From an uncultured Gemmatimonadales bacterium (GTDB taxonomy: Bacteria > Gemmatimonadota > Gemmatimonadetes > JACCXV01 > JAHWKZ01): a stretch of DNA of 64,000 nt. The stretch covers positions 69,590 to 133,589 of the forward strand of contig CAMYLR010000011.1 of NCBI GenBank assembly GCA_947259315.1, in the 5' to 3' direction. Shown here piece after piece: positions 1 through 8,170 of this stretch. The notes under the pieces are model-generated. The model saw only the letters and a list, made by a program, of their open reading frames with translations. It did not search any database and was not told the origin of the DNA. A program made the translations under genes and the position numbers. Positions within the stretch are counted from its first letter, which is position 1, and each line of letters begins with the position of its first letter.

Positions 1-1601
1 TCCAGGAGCGTGTCGGGGATCAGCAGGATGTCCTCGTGGAGGATCGCGTGCGCGCAAAAAGCCTGCTCGCGCGGCGTCTCGGCGACGTCGAGTCCGTATC
101 GTGATTTGAACCACTGCCGGTTCGTGTCGACCAGCGAAACGAGCGCGATCGGCACGTCGAACAGCGCCGCTGCGATCCGAGTGCAGCGGTCGAACCGCTC
201 CTCGGGCGCGGTGTCGAGGATCCCCAATCCGTGGAGTGTCCGGATGCGTTGTTCTTCGTCCTCGGGGAACGGCGCGCATTGCCAGCGACAGGCTGCGCGA
301 AGCAACCAGGCGCGGATGCGCGAGCGCGCGTAGGCACTCGAGAAGGGCGCCACGAGCCAGTCGGTAACGCCGGAGTGGGTCCCCGCCTCCATGTTGACGT
401 CGCGTTCGCTCTCTGCGATGACGACAAACGGCACTTCGGCGCCCCAAGCCCCTTCCTCCGCTCGGATTCCACGGCAGATCTCGAGCGCGTCACGACCGGA
501 TAGATTGCGATCCACCAGCAACAGCGAGGGGTTTTGAGCACGAGCTGTTTCGGATAGTGTCTCGACGTCACTGGCAATCGATAACGAGAGGCCGTCGGCG
601 CGCACCGCGTCGGATAGCGTGACTATCGCCTCCGGATCGGTCACCGCGACTAGCACTTCTTGCTCGACGAGGGCGGGTGAACTCTTCGCCGAAACGCTTG
701 GTGCCAAACGGCTTGACGGCGATGCGGGGGCCGGCTCGACCTCGAACGACTCGCCCTCGGCGGCCGCGAAGACATCGAGCGAACCACCCGCTTTTGTGAC
801 CCGCTCTCGAGCACGCTCGAGCAGAAGATCCAATGAGTCATCGTCGCGCATCGGGTCGTGATGAAAGAGCGCCAAGCGCCGCACCCCCGCCGCCAGCGCG
901 ACGTCGACGACATACTCGATCGTGCTGTGGCCCCAACCCCGTTTCGTGGGGTACTCCTCGGCGGTGAACTGCGCGTCGTGGATCAACAAGTCGGCGTTTG
1001 CCAAGAATTCGGCGTGGCGGTCGTCCTCGCCCCCCGTCGCTCGGTAGCCGTTGACTCCCCGCTCGAGCGAATGAGGCTCGTGGTCGGTGGCGTAGACTAC
1101 CGTCGCGCCATCGGCCTCGAGTCGGTAACCCAAGGTGAGAGCTGAATGGTTCATGTATTGGGCGTGAACCAGGACGTCGCCGACCTCGAACGTGCCTTCG
1201 ACGAGGTCGTGATAGTGAAGCTGGGCGCCTAGATGGTTGAGCGTGATGGGCGAATACGTGTACTGCATTTGACCGGCGAGGGCTTCACGCAGCGAAGAGT
1301 CGAGCCCGCGTGGGCCGTAGATATCCCACTCGTTCCCAGCGTGAAAGAGGGGTCCGAAGAAAGGGAACCCTTGGATGTGATCCCAGTGCGTGTGAGACAC
1401 CAGGATGTGGCCTCTCTTGGCGGAATCCCCGTCACGCAGAAGTTCCTGCCCTAGACCCTGCGCGCCCGTCCCGCAATCCAGCGCGATGATCGTGCCCGCC
1501 GCCGAGCGCAGCTCGACACAGGAGGTATTCCCTCCGTAGCGAAGCGTCTCTTTCCCGGCTTTCGATATCGAGCCGCGGGTGCCCCAGAAACGGATCTTCA
1601 T
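1..1601 (-). CDS. MBL-fold hydrolase / receiver / GAF fusion protein (3' end beyond left edge)
   Basis: An open frame with no stop runs from an ATG at 1601 to the left edge (533 codons visible). Residues 1-285 are a metallo-beta-lactamase fold of the PqqB/cyclic-phosphodiesterase-like type: the opening MKIRFWGTRGS and the metal motif HTHWDH (H70, H72, D74, H75) are clear, and further metal-ligand candidates appear in NHSALT, TDHEPH and GHST. Residues about 313-435 look like a response-regulator receiver with the candidate phospho-Asp in LLLVDRNLSG. From about 455 a GAF domain of the type often placed before GGDEF domains begins (LDTAPEERF, QWFKSRYGLD, FCAHAI). The output domain lies off the window. 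A GAGGAGG ribosome site lies 8 bases before the ATG and a TATAAT-like box is read on this strand at 1634-1629. Probably a cytoplasmic signalling protein; substrate unknown. Confidence 0.85.
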   Translation of the reverse strand, partial: MKIRFWGTRGSISKAGKETLRYGGNTSCVELRSAAGTIIALDCGTGAQGLGQELLRDGDSAKRGHILVSHTHWDHIQGFPFFGPLFHAGNEWDIYGPRGLDSSLREALAGQMQYTYSPITLNHLGAQLHYHDLVEGTFEVGDVLVHAQYMNHSALTLGYRLEADGATVVYATDHEPHSLERGVNGYRATGGEDDRHAEFLANADLLIHDAQFTAEEYPTKRGWGHSTIEYVVDVALAAGVRRLALFHHDPMRDDDSLDLLLERARERVTKAGGSLDVFAAAEGESFEVEPAPASPSSRLAPSVSAKSSPALVEQEVLVAVTDPEAIVTLSDAVRADGLSLSIASDVETLSETARAQNPSLLLVDRNLSGRDALEICRGIRAEEGAWGAEVPFVVIAESERDVNMEAGTHSGVTDWLVAPFSSAYARSRIRAWLLRAACRWQCAPFPEDEEQRIRTLHGLGILDTAPEERFDRCTRIAAALFDVPIALVSLVDTNRQWFKSRYGLDVAETPREQAFCAHAILHEDILLIPDTLL

Positions 1602-1693
1602 GAAGCGGCGCCTCCTCGTGAGCGGGTTATTATACGACTACGTCTCTATGGCCGCTGCCGCGGCCGAAATACTCAAACCAAATCGGAGGACAG

Positions 1694-2059
1694 ATGCTCA
1701 CCGTAGCTACACGCGGACCGGATCAACCGAATATCGCGTCACTGCCGTTCGTGGCGCTCAAGGGCGGTATCGAGTCGGGTGAGTTTACCGACCATCCCCC
1801 GGCGATGTTCTTGATGCAAGAGGCGACGTATCTCGCGCACCGGAAGACCGATCTGAGCGCGATCGCGGCGGTCGGCCTGCCGTCCATTGGGGAAGTCGTC
1901 GCTTTCCTCGAGCCGCATGGCTTCCAGATGGTCGTGTGTTCGCCATGCGCTGCGCCTCGGGGCATCGACGAGGCCGACCTCGTTGCGTTCGCCCGCATGG
2001 GTGGAGCGGCGGATCTCGCTAAGCTCATCAAGGAGCACCACTTCGTCCTGACGTTCTGA
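1694..2059 (+). CDS. DsrE/DsrF-like family protein
   Basis: A 121-residue soluble protein beginning MLTVATRGPDQPNIASLPF, typical of the DsrE/DsrF/TusD-like fold (small sulfur-relay or related proteins). The CSPC motif followed by APRGI near residue 88 matches the conserved cysteine region of the DsrE family members that read CPPC-A-x-x-RG. Which sulfur carrier it would serve is unknown; many members of this fold have no established role. GGAGG at 1685-1689 is 4 bases before the ATG. It is divergent from the MBL-fold gene and seems monocistronic. Confidence 0.75.
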   Translation: MLTVATRGPDQPNIASLPFVALKGGIESGEFTDHPPAMFLMQEATYLAHRKTDLSAIAAVGLPSIGEVVAFLEPHGFQMVVCSPCAAPRGIDEADLVAFARMGGAADLAKLIKEHHFVLTF

Positions 2060-2163
2060 TCGGCGCCCTGACACGTTGCGGAGGGTTATTCCCTACAGAC
2101 AGCGCCCGGATTGTCACATACGATCAAACTGGGTTCGTTTGTGATGCCAACCTGGAGGACGAT

Positions 2164-2352
2164 ATGAAGAGAGCGTTCCTAACGATGTTGGCCGGTTTCG
2201 CTGCCGGGATGGCGTTGCGGCCGGTTATCGAGCGCCATGGAGCCGACTGGCGCGAGATGTGCGAGAAGATGTGTTCGTCCAGAGGATGTGAGTGCGGCAC
2301 CGAGCCAGGTGATGAGGAGAAAGAGCCGCTGGTCGCCGAGGAAGCAGCCTAA
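2164..2352 (+). CDS. Small membrane-anchored Cys-rich hypothetical protein
   Basis: A 62-residue protein with one hydrophobic N-terminal segment (about residues 4-20, FLTMLAGFAAGMAL) and a hydrophilic tail with four cysteines (CEKMCSSRGCEC) and an acidic end. A GGAGGA site precedes the ATG by about 5 bases, which supports translation. I do not recognise a family. The cysteine spacing could bind a metal or form disulfides, but nothing in the context decides this. Confidence 0.6.
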   Translation: MKRAFLTMLAGFAAGMALRPVIERHGADWREMCEKMCSSRGCECGTEPGDEEKEPLVAEEAA

Positions 2353-2409
2353 TCATCCCCTGACGCTCTGATTGCGTGCCCTCGGGCAACCGCTATCGTT
2401 GATACTACT

Positions 2410-4191
2410 ATGGATTTTGCTGTCCCCGAGGTCACCACCGCCGAGATAGCGGCGGCGTTCTTCCAGGCGACGGTCACGCTGGGGCTGGCCGTCGTCTTCC
2501 TGTACCTGTTTCGCCGTTACCGAAAACCGTACTTCGGGTATTGGGCGCTTGCGTGGCTCCTCTATCTCGTGCGGATGGGCGTGATCATCGCTTTTGTATT
2601 CACTGGGTCACGGCCGCTCCTGTTCTGGCACCAGGTACTCACCGGCTTGACCGCGTTGGCCCTTCTTTGGGCGGCGCTCGTTTTCTCGCAACAATTGACG
2701 TGGAAGCCCCGTTACCTGGCATTCGTCGCGTTCCCACTGGTCTGGTCCTACGTGGCGATGTACCGCTTGGAGAACTTCCTGGCAGCGGCCGCGCCGATGG
2801 TTGTATTTCTGAGTTTGGCCACGTTGTGGACGGGGTGGGTGTTCTATCAATACGACCGCAGAGTCGGGTCGACCGGAGCGCGGCTGCTGTTCATCTCGTT
2901 GCTCTTGTGGAGCGTACATCATCTCGACTATCCGTTTCTCCGCGCCCGGGGTGTCTGGAGCCCGTGGGGATATTACGTCGACATCATCTTCGTGCTCGCG
3001 ATGGGTGCGGGCATCCTGCTGCTCGTGCTCGAGGAGCTTCATCGGGGCTTGGGAACACTCTCCGCGCTGTCGGGAGACCTCCAGCGCGGCGAGAGACGAG
3101 TCGAGATCCTCGACGTACTGCTCAATCGCCTGCTCAGCTTACCGGCCGTGAAGGGCGCGGCGATGTACCAGGTGGAGGCCGGTCATCGACAACTCATTCG
3201 CGGCGCCGGTATTTGCGCGTCTTGGGAAGACGAGCAGCCCCACGGCGACCTGGCTCGAGCGATCGATACGGCGGTCACGACCGGCCACCCGGAAGTCGTG
3301 CACGGGGGCACCGCCTTGGATGGCGGTCCCGTCGTGGACGCCAAGGAGAGCACCTACGCCGCTGCTCTGCCCGTCCTGCGGGGATCGGAGGCAACCGGTG
3401 CGATCGTGGTGATCGGTGACTCCAGCGACCCCTTTGCGGCCCTCGATGCCCGTTTTTTGGTGGCCCTCGGTCAGCAGATCGGCGTCGCTCTGGAAAAGGC
3501 CGACCTCGATCAGCGATTGCGGACTCGTACAGCCGAGCTCGAACGACTCGCTTCTAGGATGGTGCGACAGCATGAGGAACAGCGACGCCGTATCTCGCGC
3601 GAGCTACACGATGAGACAGCACAGGTGTTCTCGGCGGTCAAGCTGAATCTGGGCCTCGTAAGCGAGTCGGCTCGAGCCGAGGAGGCCGCTCGGCTCGACC
3701 AGGTGCTGGAGCTGATCGACACTGGAATCGATAGCATTCGCAGGGTGACCCAGGATCTGCGGCCCTCGGTACTCGATGAGCTTGGCCTGCTTCCCGCGTT
3801 GCACGCGTTGGTGGGCGACTTCGGAGAGACGACCGGTCTCGCGATCCGTTTTGTGGCGCCCAACGCCCTGCCCGAGCTGTCTTCTGAAGCCGAGTTGGCG
3901 CTGTTTCGTGTTCTGCAGGAGGGGTTGACGAATGTGGCTCGGCACGCGCAGGCGAGTGCGGTCGAGGTAACGGTTGAATCAAGGGACGATCAGATCGTGG
4001 TTCACGTCAGAGACGACGGCCGTGGGCTAGAACCCGGTCGAGCCGACCGCCTGTCGGATGATGGCAGGTTGGGGCTGGTGGGTATGCGGGAGCGTATCGG
4101 CGGGCTCGGGGGTTCGGTCAGCGTCACCGGTGAGTCGGGGACGGGAGTCGACCTTAGTGTCCGACTGCCGTTGGACGAGGTGGCGACGTGA
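2410..4191 (+). CDS. Membrane sensor histidine kinase, NarL/DegS (HisKA_3) type
   Basis: 593 residues. Residues 10-210 contain about seven hydrophobic membrane segments with no large outer domain. Residues about 225-365 look like a GAF domain. A coiled linker leads to the HisKA_3 dimerisation helix with the phospho-acceptor H400 in RRRISRELHDETAQ. The HATPase_c domain follows, with the N-box EGLTNVARHA, the DDGRG box and GLVGMRERI. This is the architecture of kinases paired with LuxR/NarL regulators, and such a regulator follows with a 4-base GTGA overlap. The signal sensed is not evident; the membrane layout suggests an envelope, lipid or redox cue. The arrangement of the N-terminal membrane part resembles that of the protein at 7209-7916. 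Confidence 0.9.
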   Translation: MDFAVPEVTTAEIAAAFFQATVTLGLAVVFLYLFRRYRKPYFGYWALAWLLYLVRMGVIIAFVFTGSRPLLFWHQVLTGLTALALLWAALVFSQQLTWKPRYLAFVAFPLVWSYVAMYRLENFLAAAAPMVVFLSLATLWTGWVFYQYDRRVGSTGARLLFISLLLWSVHHLDYPFLRARGVWSPWGYYVDIIFVLAMGAGILLLVLEELHRGLGTLSALSGDLQRGERRVEILDVLLNRLLSLPAVKGAAMYQVEAGHRQLIRGAGICASWEDEQPHGDLARAIDTAVTTGHPEVVHGGTALDGGPVVDAKESTYAAALPVLRGSEATGAIVVIGDSSDPFAALDARFLVALGQQIGVALEKADLDQRLRTRTAELERLASRMVRQHEEQRRRISRELHDETAQVFSAVKLNLGLVSESARAEEAARLDQVLELIDTGIDSIRRVTQDLRPSVLDELGLLPALHALVGDFGETTGLAIRFVAPNALPELSSEAELALFRVLQEGLTNVARHAQASAVEVTVESRDDQIVVHVRDDGRGLEPGRADRLSDDGRLGLVGMRERIGGLGGSVSVTGESGTGVDLSVRLPLDEVAT

Positions 4192-4847
4192 GCTCGGAGA
4201 ACATACGGGTCCTCGTCGTTGACGATCATCCTCTGGTGCGTGAGGGTATCCGACACGTGCTGAATGAAGGCAGCGGTCTCGAAGTGACCGCCGAGGCGGC
4301 CAGCGGCGAAGAGGCTCTGAAACTGGCCCAGTCTCACCACCCTGACGTGATCCTGTTGGACATCTCGATGCCGGGCGAGTCGGGTTTGAAGGTCGCCACC
4401 AAGCTCCGGAGTTGTGTTCCCGAAGCGCGGATTCTGATTCTCAGCATGCATGACCACGCGGAGTTTGTGTTGGGCGCGGTAAGAGCGGGGGTACACGGGT
4501 ACGTGCTCAAAGACTCGCTACCCGTGGAGCTCAGGCAGGCCGTGCGGACCGTTTACGGTGGGGAGGAGTTCTTTAGTCCACCGGTCGCCAGTCGACTGAG
4601 CGCGGCACTTCGCGGAGAGGTTCCTGTGGAAGCGAAGCGGCAGAGAATCGAATCGCTTACGAAGCGCGAACGCGAGGTGCTGGTGCACGTCGCGATGGGG
4701 AGATCGAACAAGGAGGTTGCGGGGGAGCTCAGCATTAGCGTCCGCACCGTGGAGACACACCGGGAGAACCTGATGCGAAAGCTCGACATCCACTCGGTGG
4801 CCGAACTCACGCGCTTGGCTCTGAAGACCGGCCTCGTCCCCGAGTAG
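4188..4847 (+). CDS. LuxR/NarL-family response regulator
   Basis: 219 residues. The N-terminal receiver (about 5-120) has the acidic pair VVDDH, the phospho-acceptor D58 in LLDISMPG and the conserved K108 in YVLKDS. The C-terminal LuxR-type helix-turn-helix (about 150-215) reads LTKREREVL, SNKEVAGELSIS and VRTVETHRENLMRKL. The GTG start overlaps the stop of the kinase gene (GTGA), so the two are co-translated and form a cognate pair. A 16-bp palindrome 19 bases downstream of its stop, in front of a TonB-dependent receptor gene, is a plausible target site for this regulator (inference). Confidence 0.93.
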   Translation: MSSENIRVLVVDDHPLVREGIRHVLNEGSGLEVTAEAASGEEALKLAQSHHPDVILLDISMPGESGLKVATKLRSCVPEARILILSMHDHAEFVLGAVRAGVHGYVLKDSLPVELRQAVRTVYGGEEFFSPPVASRLSAALRGEVPVEAKRQRIESLTKREREVLVHVAMGRSNKEVAGELSISVRTVETHRENLMRKLDIHSVAELTRLALKTGLVPE

Positions 4848-4865
4848 GGATTCTCACCACTACCA

Positions 4866-4881
4866 TCCGTAGTACTACGGA
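4866..4881. promoter_or_regulatory. 16-bp perfect palindrome, candidate response-regulator operator
   Basis: The sequence TCCGTAGTACTACGGA is identical to its reverse complement. It lies in the 139-base gap between the NarL-type regulator and the TonB-dependent receptor. A TACAAT hexamer at 4930-4935 could be a -10 element (the -35 match is poor), which would place the palindrome centre near -68, a position typical of activator binding. Binding by the adjacent regulator is inference. Confidence 0.5.
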
Positions 4882-4986
4882 CTTTTCCGGGCCGTAGAAT
4901 CCCGAATTTTCCGGTGTGCAAAAAACCCCTACAATCGGTTCGTAGTCCTATTCATGACATATGCGGTTGAAAGGAGACCGACGTCC

Positions 4987-7173
4987 ATGACACTACTCTG
5001 TGAGTCTCTCTCCAGATTGCGCCGTTACGCTGCGGCAGTCACGCTCATGGTTCTTGCGTTCACGGGCACTGCGGTAGCCCAGGCCGCCCAGGCTCCCGAC
5101 ACTACGCAGCAAGGTGAGCTGGATCTGATCTGGGTTACGCCGATCACGGTGACGGTTACGCGCACCGCGACCGACGTCTTCGATAGCCCTGCGCCCGTGA
5201 GTGTGCTCGACGAGTGGATGATTCGGGATCGAGCTCCCAACACGGTGACCGATCTGTTCAAGGATCTTCCCGGGCTCGACGTGAATGGCGTCGGCACAAA
5301 CCAGACCCGACCCGCGATTCGCGGCCAGCGAGGCCAACGTATCCTGCTGCTCCAAGACGGGATGCGGCTCAACAACTCACGCCGTCAGCAGGACTTTGGC
5401 GAGATCCCGGCGCTTGTCGACGTAGCTTCGGTGGAGAGCGTCGAAGTCGTGCGTGGGCCGGCCTCCGTACTGTACGGAACGGACGCGATCGGCGGGGTGG
5501 TCAACGTTGTGACCCGCGTACCATCTGAGGAGGGTGTGCACGGTACCGTTGGGTACCGCTTCAGCACTCACGACGATCAGAACAAAGGCGCTCTCAGCTT
5601 GTCGGGAAAGAACAGCCACGTCTACTTCCTGGCCAGTGGCACCTACCGGGACAGTGATGCCTACGACGCGCCGTCCGGCTCGTTCGGAGACATCCGCCTC
5701 GAATCAGATACCGAGGTTCAGAACACCGGGATACAGGATGACAGCTTCAATCTGCTTCTCGGTTTTATGCCGGCACCAGAACAAGACCTGACGTTCAAGC
5801 TCGAGCGGTATCGCGCCGAAGAAACTGGGTTTGGTTTTGTGGATCCAGCTGCGTTTGCGCCCGACGACCCGCTGATCGAGATCGTGTATCCGTTTCAGGA
5901 TTTCGATAAGTACACCCTTCGGTACCGCGCGCAGAGTTTGAATACGGCTCTCGCCGATGAGCTCGATGTGCTGGGCTACTGGCAGGACAATGAGCGCGCG
6001 TTGGAACTCGGGCTGATGATGCCGATCGGCCCCGAGGCGACGCTCGACATCGTGACCGAGAACTTCACTGACTTAGAGACTAGTGGGTTCCGGGCCGAGG
6101 CCCAAAAGCAAGCCGCAGATATCCACCGTTTCACCTACGGGCTCGACTACTTCCGCGATGACTCGAAGAATACGGATCTGACTACGACCACGATCCTGGG
6201 GTTCGGACCGCCGATGATCGAGGAGGACGACTCGTCTTCGGTCCCGAATTCGACGTACCGCAGCGTAGGAGCGTTCTTGCAGGACGAAATCGCGCTGCCG
6301 TCGGACGTGTCTCTCGTTTTAGGGGTGCGGTTCCAGGATGTCGAGGCTGAAGCCGATCCGACGCCTGGTTTGGATCCTTCGCTGGAGTCGCAGTCACACC
6401 AGACGGTGGTCGCTTCGGCCAGTACAACCATTGGCGTGACCGATAACCTGAATCTGATCGGCTCCGTCGGTCGGGCATTCCGTGCGCCGAACCTGGTCGA
6501 GCTGTTCTTTAGCGGACCGACCCCCGAGGGCGCCGCGTTCCAGTCGCGAAACCCGGATCTCGAACCCGAGACGAGTCTCAACCTCGACATCGGCGCTCGG
6601 TATCGCGGGAGGCTGTTCTACATCGAGGGGTTCGTGTTCCGGAATGAAGTCAAGGATGGCATTCGCATCGCGCCGACCGGAAACACGATCAATGAGTTGC
6701 CCGAGTTCCAGAATGTGAACGTCGACGAGCTCCTTTTCCGTGGTGTCGAAATCGCCGGCGACGTTCAGCTGCTGAACGGGGTCTACTTCGGGGGCAACTA
6801 CACGTACCTGTCGACACGCGACGAGAACGATCGATCGAACCCGGTCGGCGAGTCGTTCTCGAGCAAGCTCAACCTGCACCTCGGAATCGAAGATCCTGGT
6901 GAGCGGTGGTTCGCGGAGTATCGGCTGCGTCACAACGGTGACCGCGAGGATGTCCTCCTAGTGACGAACCCGGTCGGCCCGGAGCTTCCCGCGTTCACGA
7001 CGCACACGCTTCGCGGCGGTTTGACCGTCTTCGAGAACACGTCCTACCGCCAGCGGATCGGGATCACCGTCGCCAATCTGACGGACGAACTGTACGCCGA
7101 GTTCTCGAACGCCAGCTTCTTCCGGCCCGAGCCCGGCCGCACGTTGATCGTGACGTGGGGGCTGGACTTCTAG
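4987..7173 (+). CDS. TonB-dependent outer-membrane receptor
   Basis: 728 residues from the ATG at 4987, which has AAGGAG 10 bases upstream; an ATG at 4954 lacks this. A signal peptide ends near VAQA. The plug domain follows (TVTRTATDVFDSPAPVSVLD, NQTRPAIRGQRGQRILLLQDG, VESVEVVRGPASVLYGTDAIGGVVNVVT). The remainder is a beta-barrel with the typical closing segments (RAFRAPNLVELFFSGP, NPDLEPETSLN, and a final aromatic FVTWGLDF-like end). The family imports siderophores, heme, cobalamin or glycans; the plug is closest in style to the heme/hemoglobin and cobalamin receptors, but the ligand cannot be named. No TonB box was verified. It lies alone downstream of the two-component system. Confidence 0.92.
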   Translation: MTLLCESLSRLRRYAAAVTLMVLAFTGTAVAQAAQAPDTTQQGELDLIWVTPITVTVTRTATDVFDSPAPVSVLDEWMIRDRAPNTVTDLFKDLPGLDVNGVGTNQTRPAIRGQRGQRILLLQDGMRLNNSRRQQDFGEIPALVDVASVESVEVVRGPASVLYGTDAIGGVVNVVTRVPSEEGVHGTVGYRFSTHDDQNKGALSLSGKNSHVYFLASGTYRDSDAYDAPSGSFGDIRLESDTEVQNTGIQDDSFNLLLGFMPAPEQDLTFKLERYRAEETGFGFVDPAAFAPDDPLIEIVYPFQDFDKYTLRYRAQSLNTALADELDVLGYWQDNERALELGLMMPIGPEATLDIVTENFTDLETSGFRAEAQKQAADIHRFTYGLDYFRDDSKNTDLTTTTILGFGPPMIEEDDSSSVPNSTYRSVGAFLQDEIALPSDVSLVLGVRFQDVEAEADPTPGLDPSLESQSHQTVVASASTTIGVTDNLNLIGSVGRAFRAPNLVELFFSGPTPEGAAFQSRNPDLEPETSLNLDIGARYRGRLFYIEGFVFRNEVKDGIRIAPTGNTINELPEFQNVNVDELLFRGVEIAGDVQLLNGVYFGGNYTYLSTRDENDRSNPVGESFSSKLNLHLGIEDPGERWFAEYRLRHNGDREDVLLVTNPVGPELPAFTTHTLRGGLTVFENTSYRQRIGITVANLTDELYAEFSNASFFRPEPGRTLIVTWGLDF

Positions 7174-7208
7174 TGTTGGATCTCAGCTAGCTCCAACGAG
7201 GGAGGGGC

Positions 7209-7916
7209 ATGAGAGAGCCGGTCCACTTCATCCCGATCGCGACCACGGTGATCGCATTGGTGTTCGCGCGAATCGTGTTCGAACGGTATCGCGGGCGCGG
7301 CGGAACACACCTCCTTTGGTGGTCGATCGGGATTCTGCTCTACGGAGTCGGGACGCTAACTGAGTCGTTGGTGACCCTCTTTGGCTGGAATGCGGTCGTT
7401 TTCAAGGCCTGGTACATCTCGGGTGCCCTGCTGGGCGGCGCGCCGCTCGCGCAGGGCACCGTGTACCTGTTGTTGAAACGGCGGACGGCCAATCGGTTGG
7501 CGAGCGTCCTCTTACCCTACATTGGCGTGGCGGCCGCTTGCGTGATTCTCTCACCGGTCAATTACGAGCTCGTCGAAGCACACCGATTGACCGGTGCGGT
7601 CTTCGAGTGGCAGTGGGTGCGTTTATTCAGCCCATTCATCAACACGTACGCGTTCATCTTCCTCGTCGGCGGCGCCGTGTTGTCGGCGGTGCGATTCTAT
7701 CGCAGCGCGGGTACGCACCACCGCTTTGTCGGAAACGTGTTTATAGCGGTCGGTGCGCTCTTGCCGGGCATCGGCGGGATGGCCACCCGAATGGGACACA
7801 CCGACGTTCTGTACGTCATGGAGTTCATCGGTATCGTTCTCATCTGGATGGGTTACCGATGGAACATCAAGACGCCCAAGGAAGTGCTTTCCAAACCACT
7901 GGCGGCAGCGACCTGA
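7209..7916 (+). CDS. Multi-pass membrane protein, unknown function
   Basis: 235 residues with about seven hydrophobic helices and short loops (for example VHFIPIATTVIALVFARIVF near the start). After the first helix comes RYRGRGGTHLLWWSIGILLYGVG. The histidine kinase at 2410 has the comparable RYRKPYFGYWALAWLLYLVR, which suggests a shared membrane module. A GAGGGAGG ribosome site precedes the ATG. I do not recognise a named family. The next gene starts 15 bases downstream on the same strand. Confidence 0.7.
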   Translation: MREPVHFIPIATTVIALVFARIVFERYRGRGGTHLLWWSIGILLYGVGTLTESLVTLFGWNAVVFKAWYISGALLGGAPLAQGTVYLLLKRRTANRLASVLLPYIGVAAACVILSPVNYELVEAHRLTGAVFEWQWVRLFSPFINTYAFIFLVGGAVLSAVRFYRSAGTHHRFVGNVFIAVGALLPGIGGMATRMGHTDVLYVMEFIGIVLIWMGYRWNIKTPKEVLSKPLAAAT

Positions 7917-7930
7917 GGGGTTGGGTCGGC

Positions 7931-8170
7931 ATGCGTGACGATACCGACGGTCTGATCGTGGTCGCGACGTGTGATGCCCGGCACAAGGCTGAGCTGTTGG
8001 TGGAGCTGCTGGAGGATGGTGGGATCGCGGCTGTACTCGAAGACGGGGAGTCGATCGGGTTTGGATCCAAGCCGCCTTTCGGTCCGTTTCACGTTGCCGT
8101 GCGATCCGATGACGCCGAATCTGCGAAGGAGTTGGTGGCTGGCTGGTGGGAAGCTGACGACTCGGACTAG
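7931..8170 (+). CDS. DUF2007-like putative signal-transducing protein
   Basis: 79 residues. The pattern of a short strand with alanine/lysine-rich helix and AVLEDGESIG...FHVAVRSDDAESAKELV resembles the small DUF2007-type ferredoxin-like domains described as putative signal-transducing proteins (PII-like fold). The ATG at 7931 is the natural start because upstream codons in this frame lie inside the membrane-protein gene. Its stop overlaps, tail to tail, the last 4 bases of the gene on the opposite strand. Function unknown. Confidence 0.6.
   Translation: MRDDTDGLIVVATCDARHKAELLVELLEDGGIAAVLEDGESIGFGSKPPFGPFHVAVRSDDAESAKELVAGWWEADDSD

Noticed and set aside
7175-7197. GTTGGA...TCCAAC hairpin after the TonB receptor gene
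   Set aside because: Only a 6-bp stem, an 11-base loop and no T-run, so no terminator is called.
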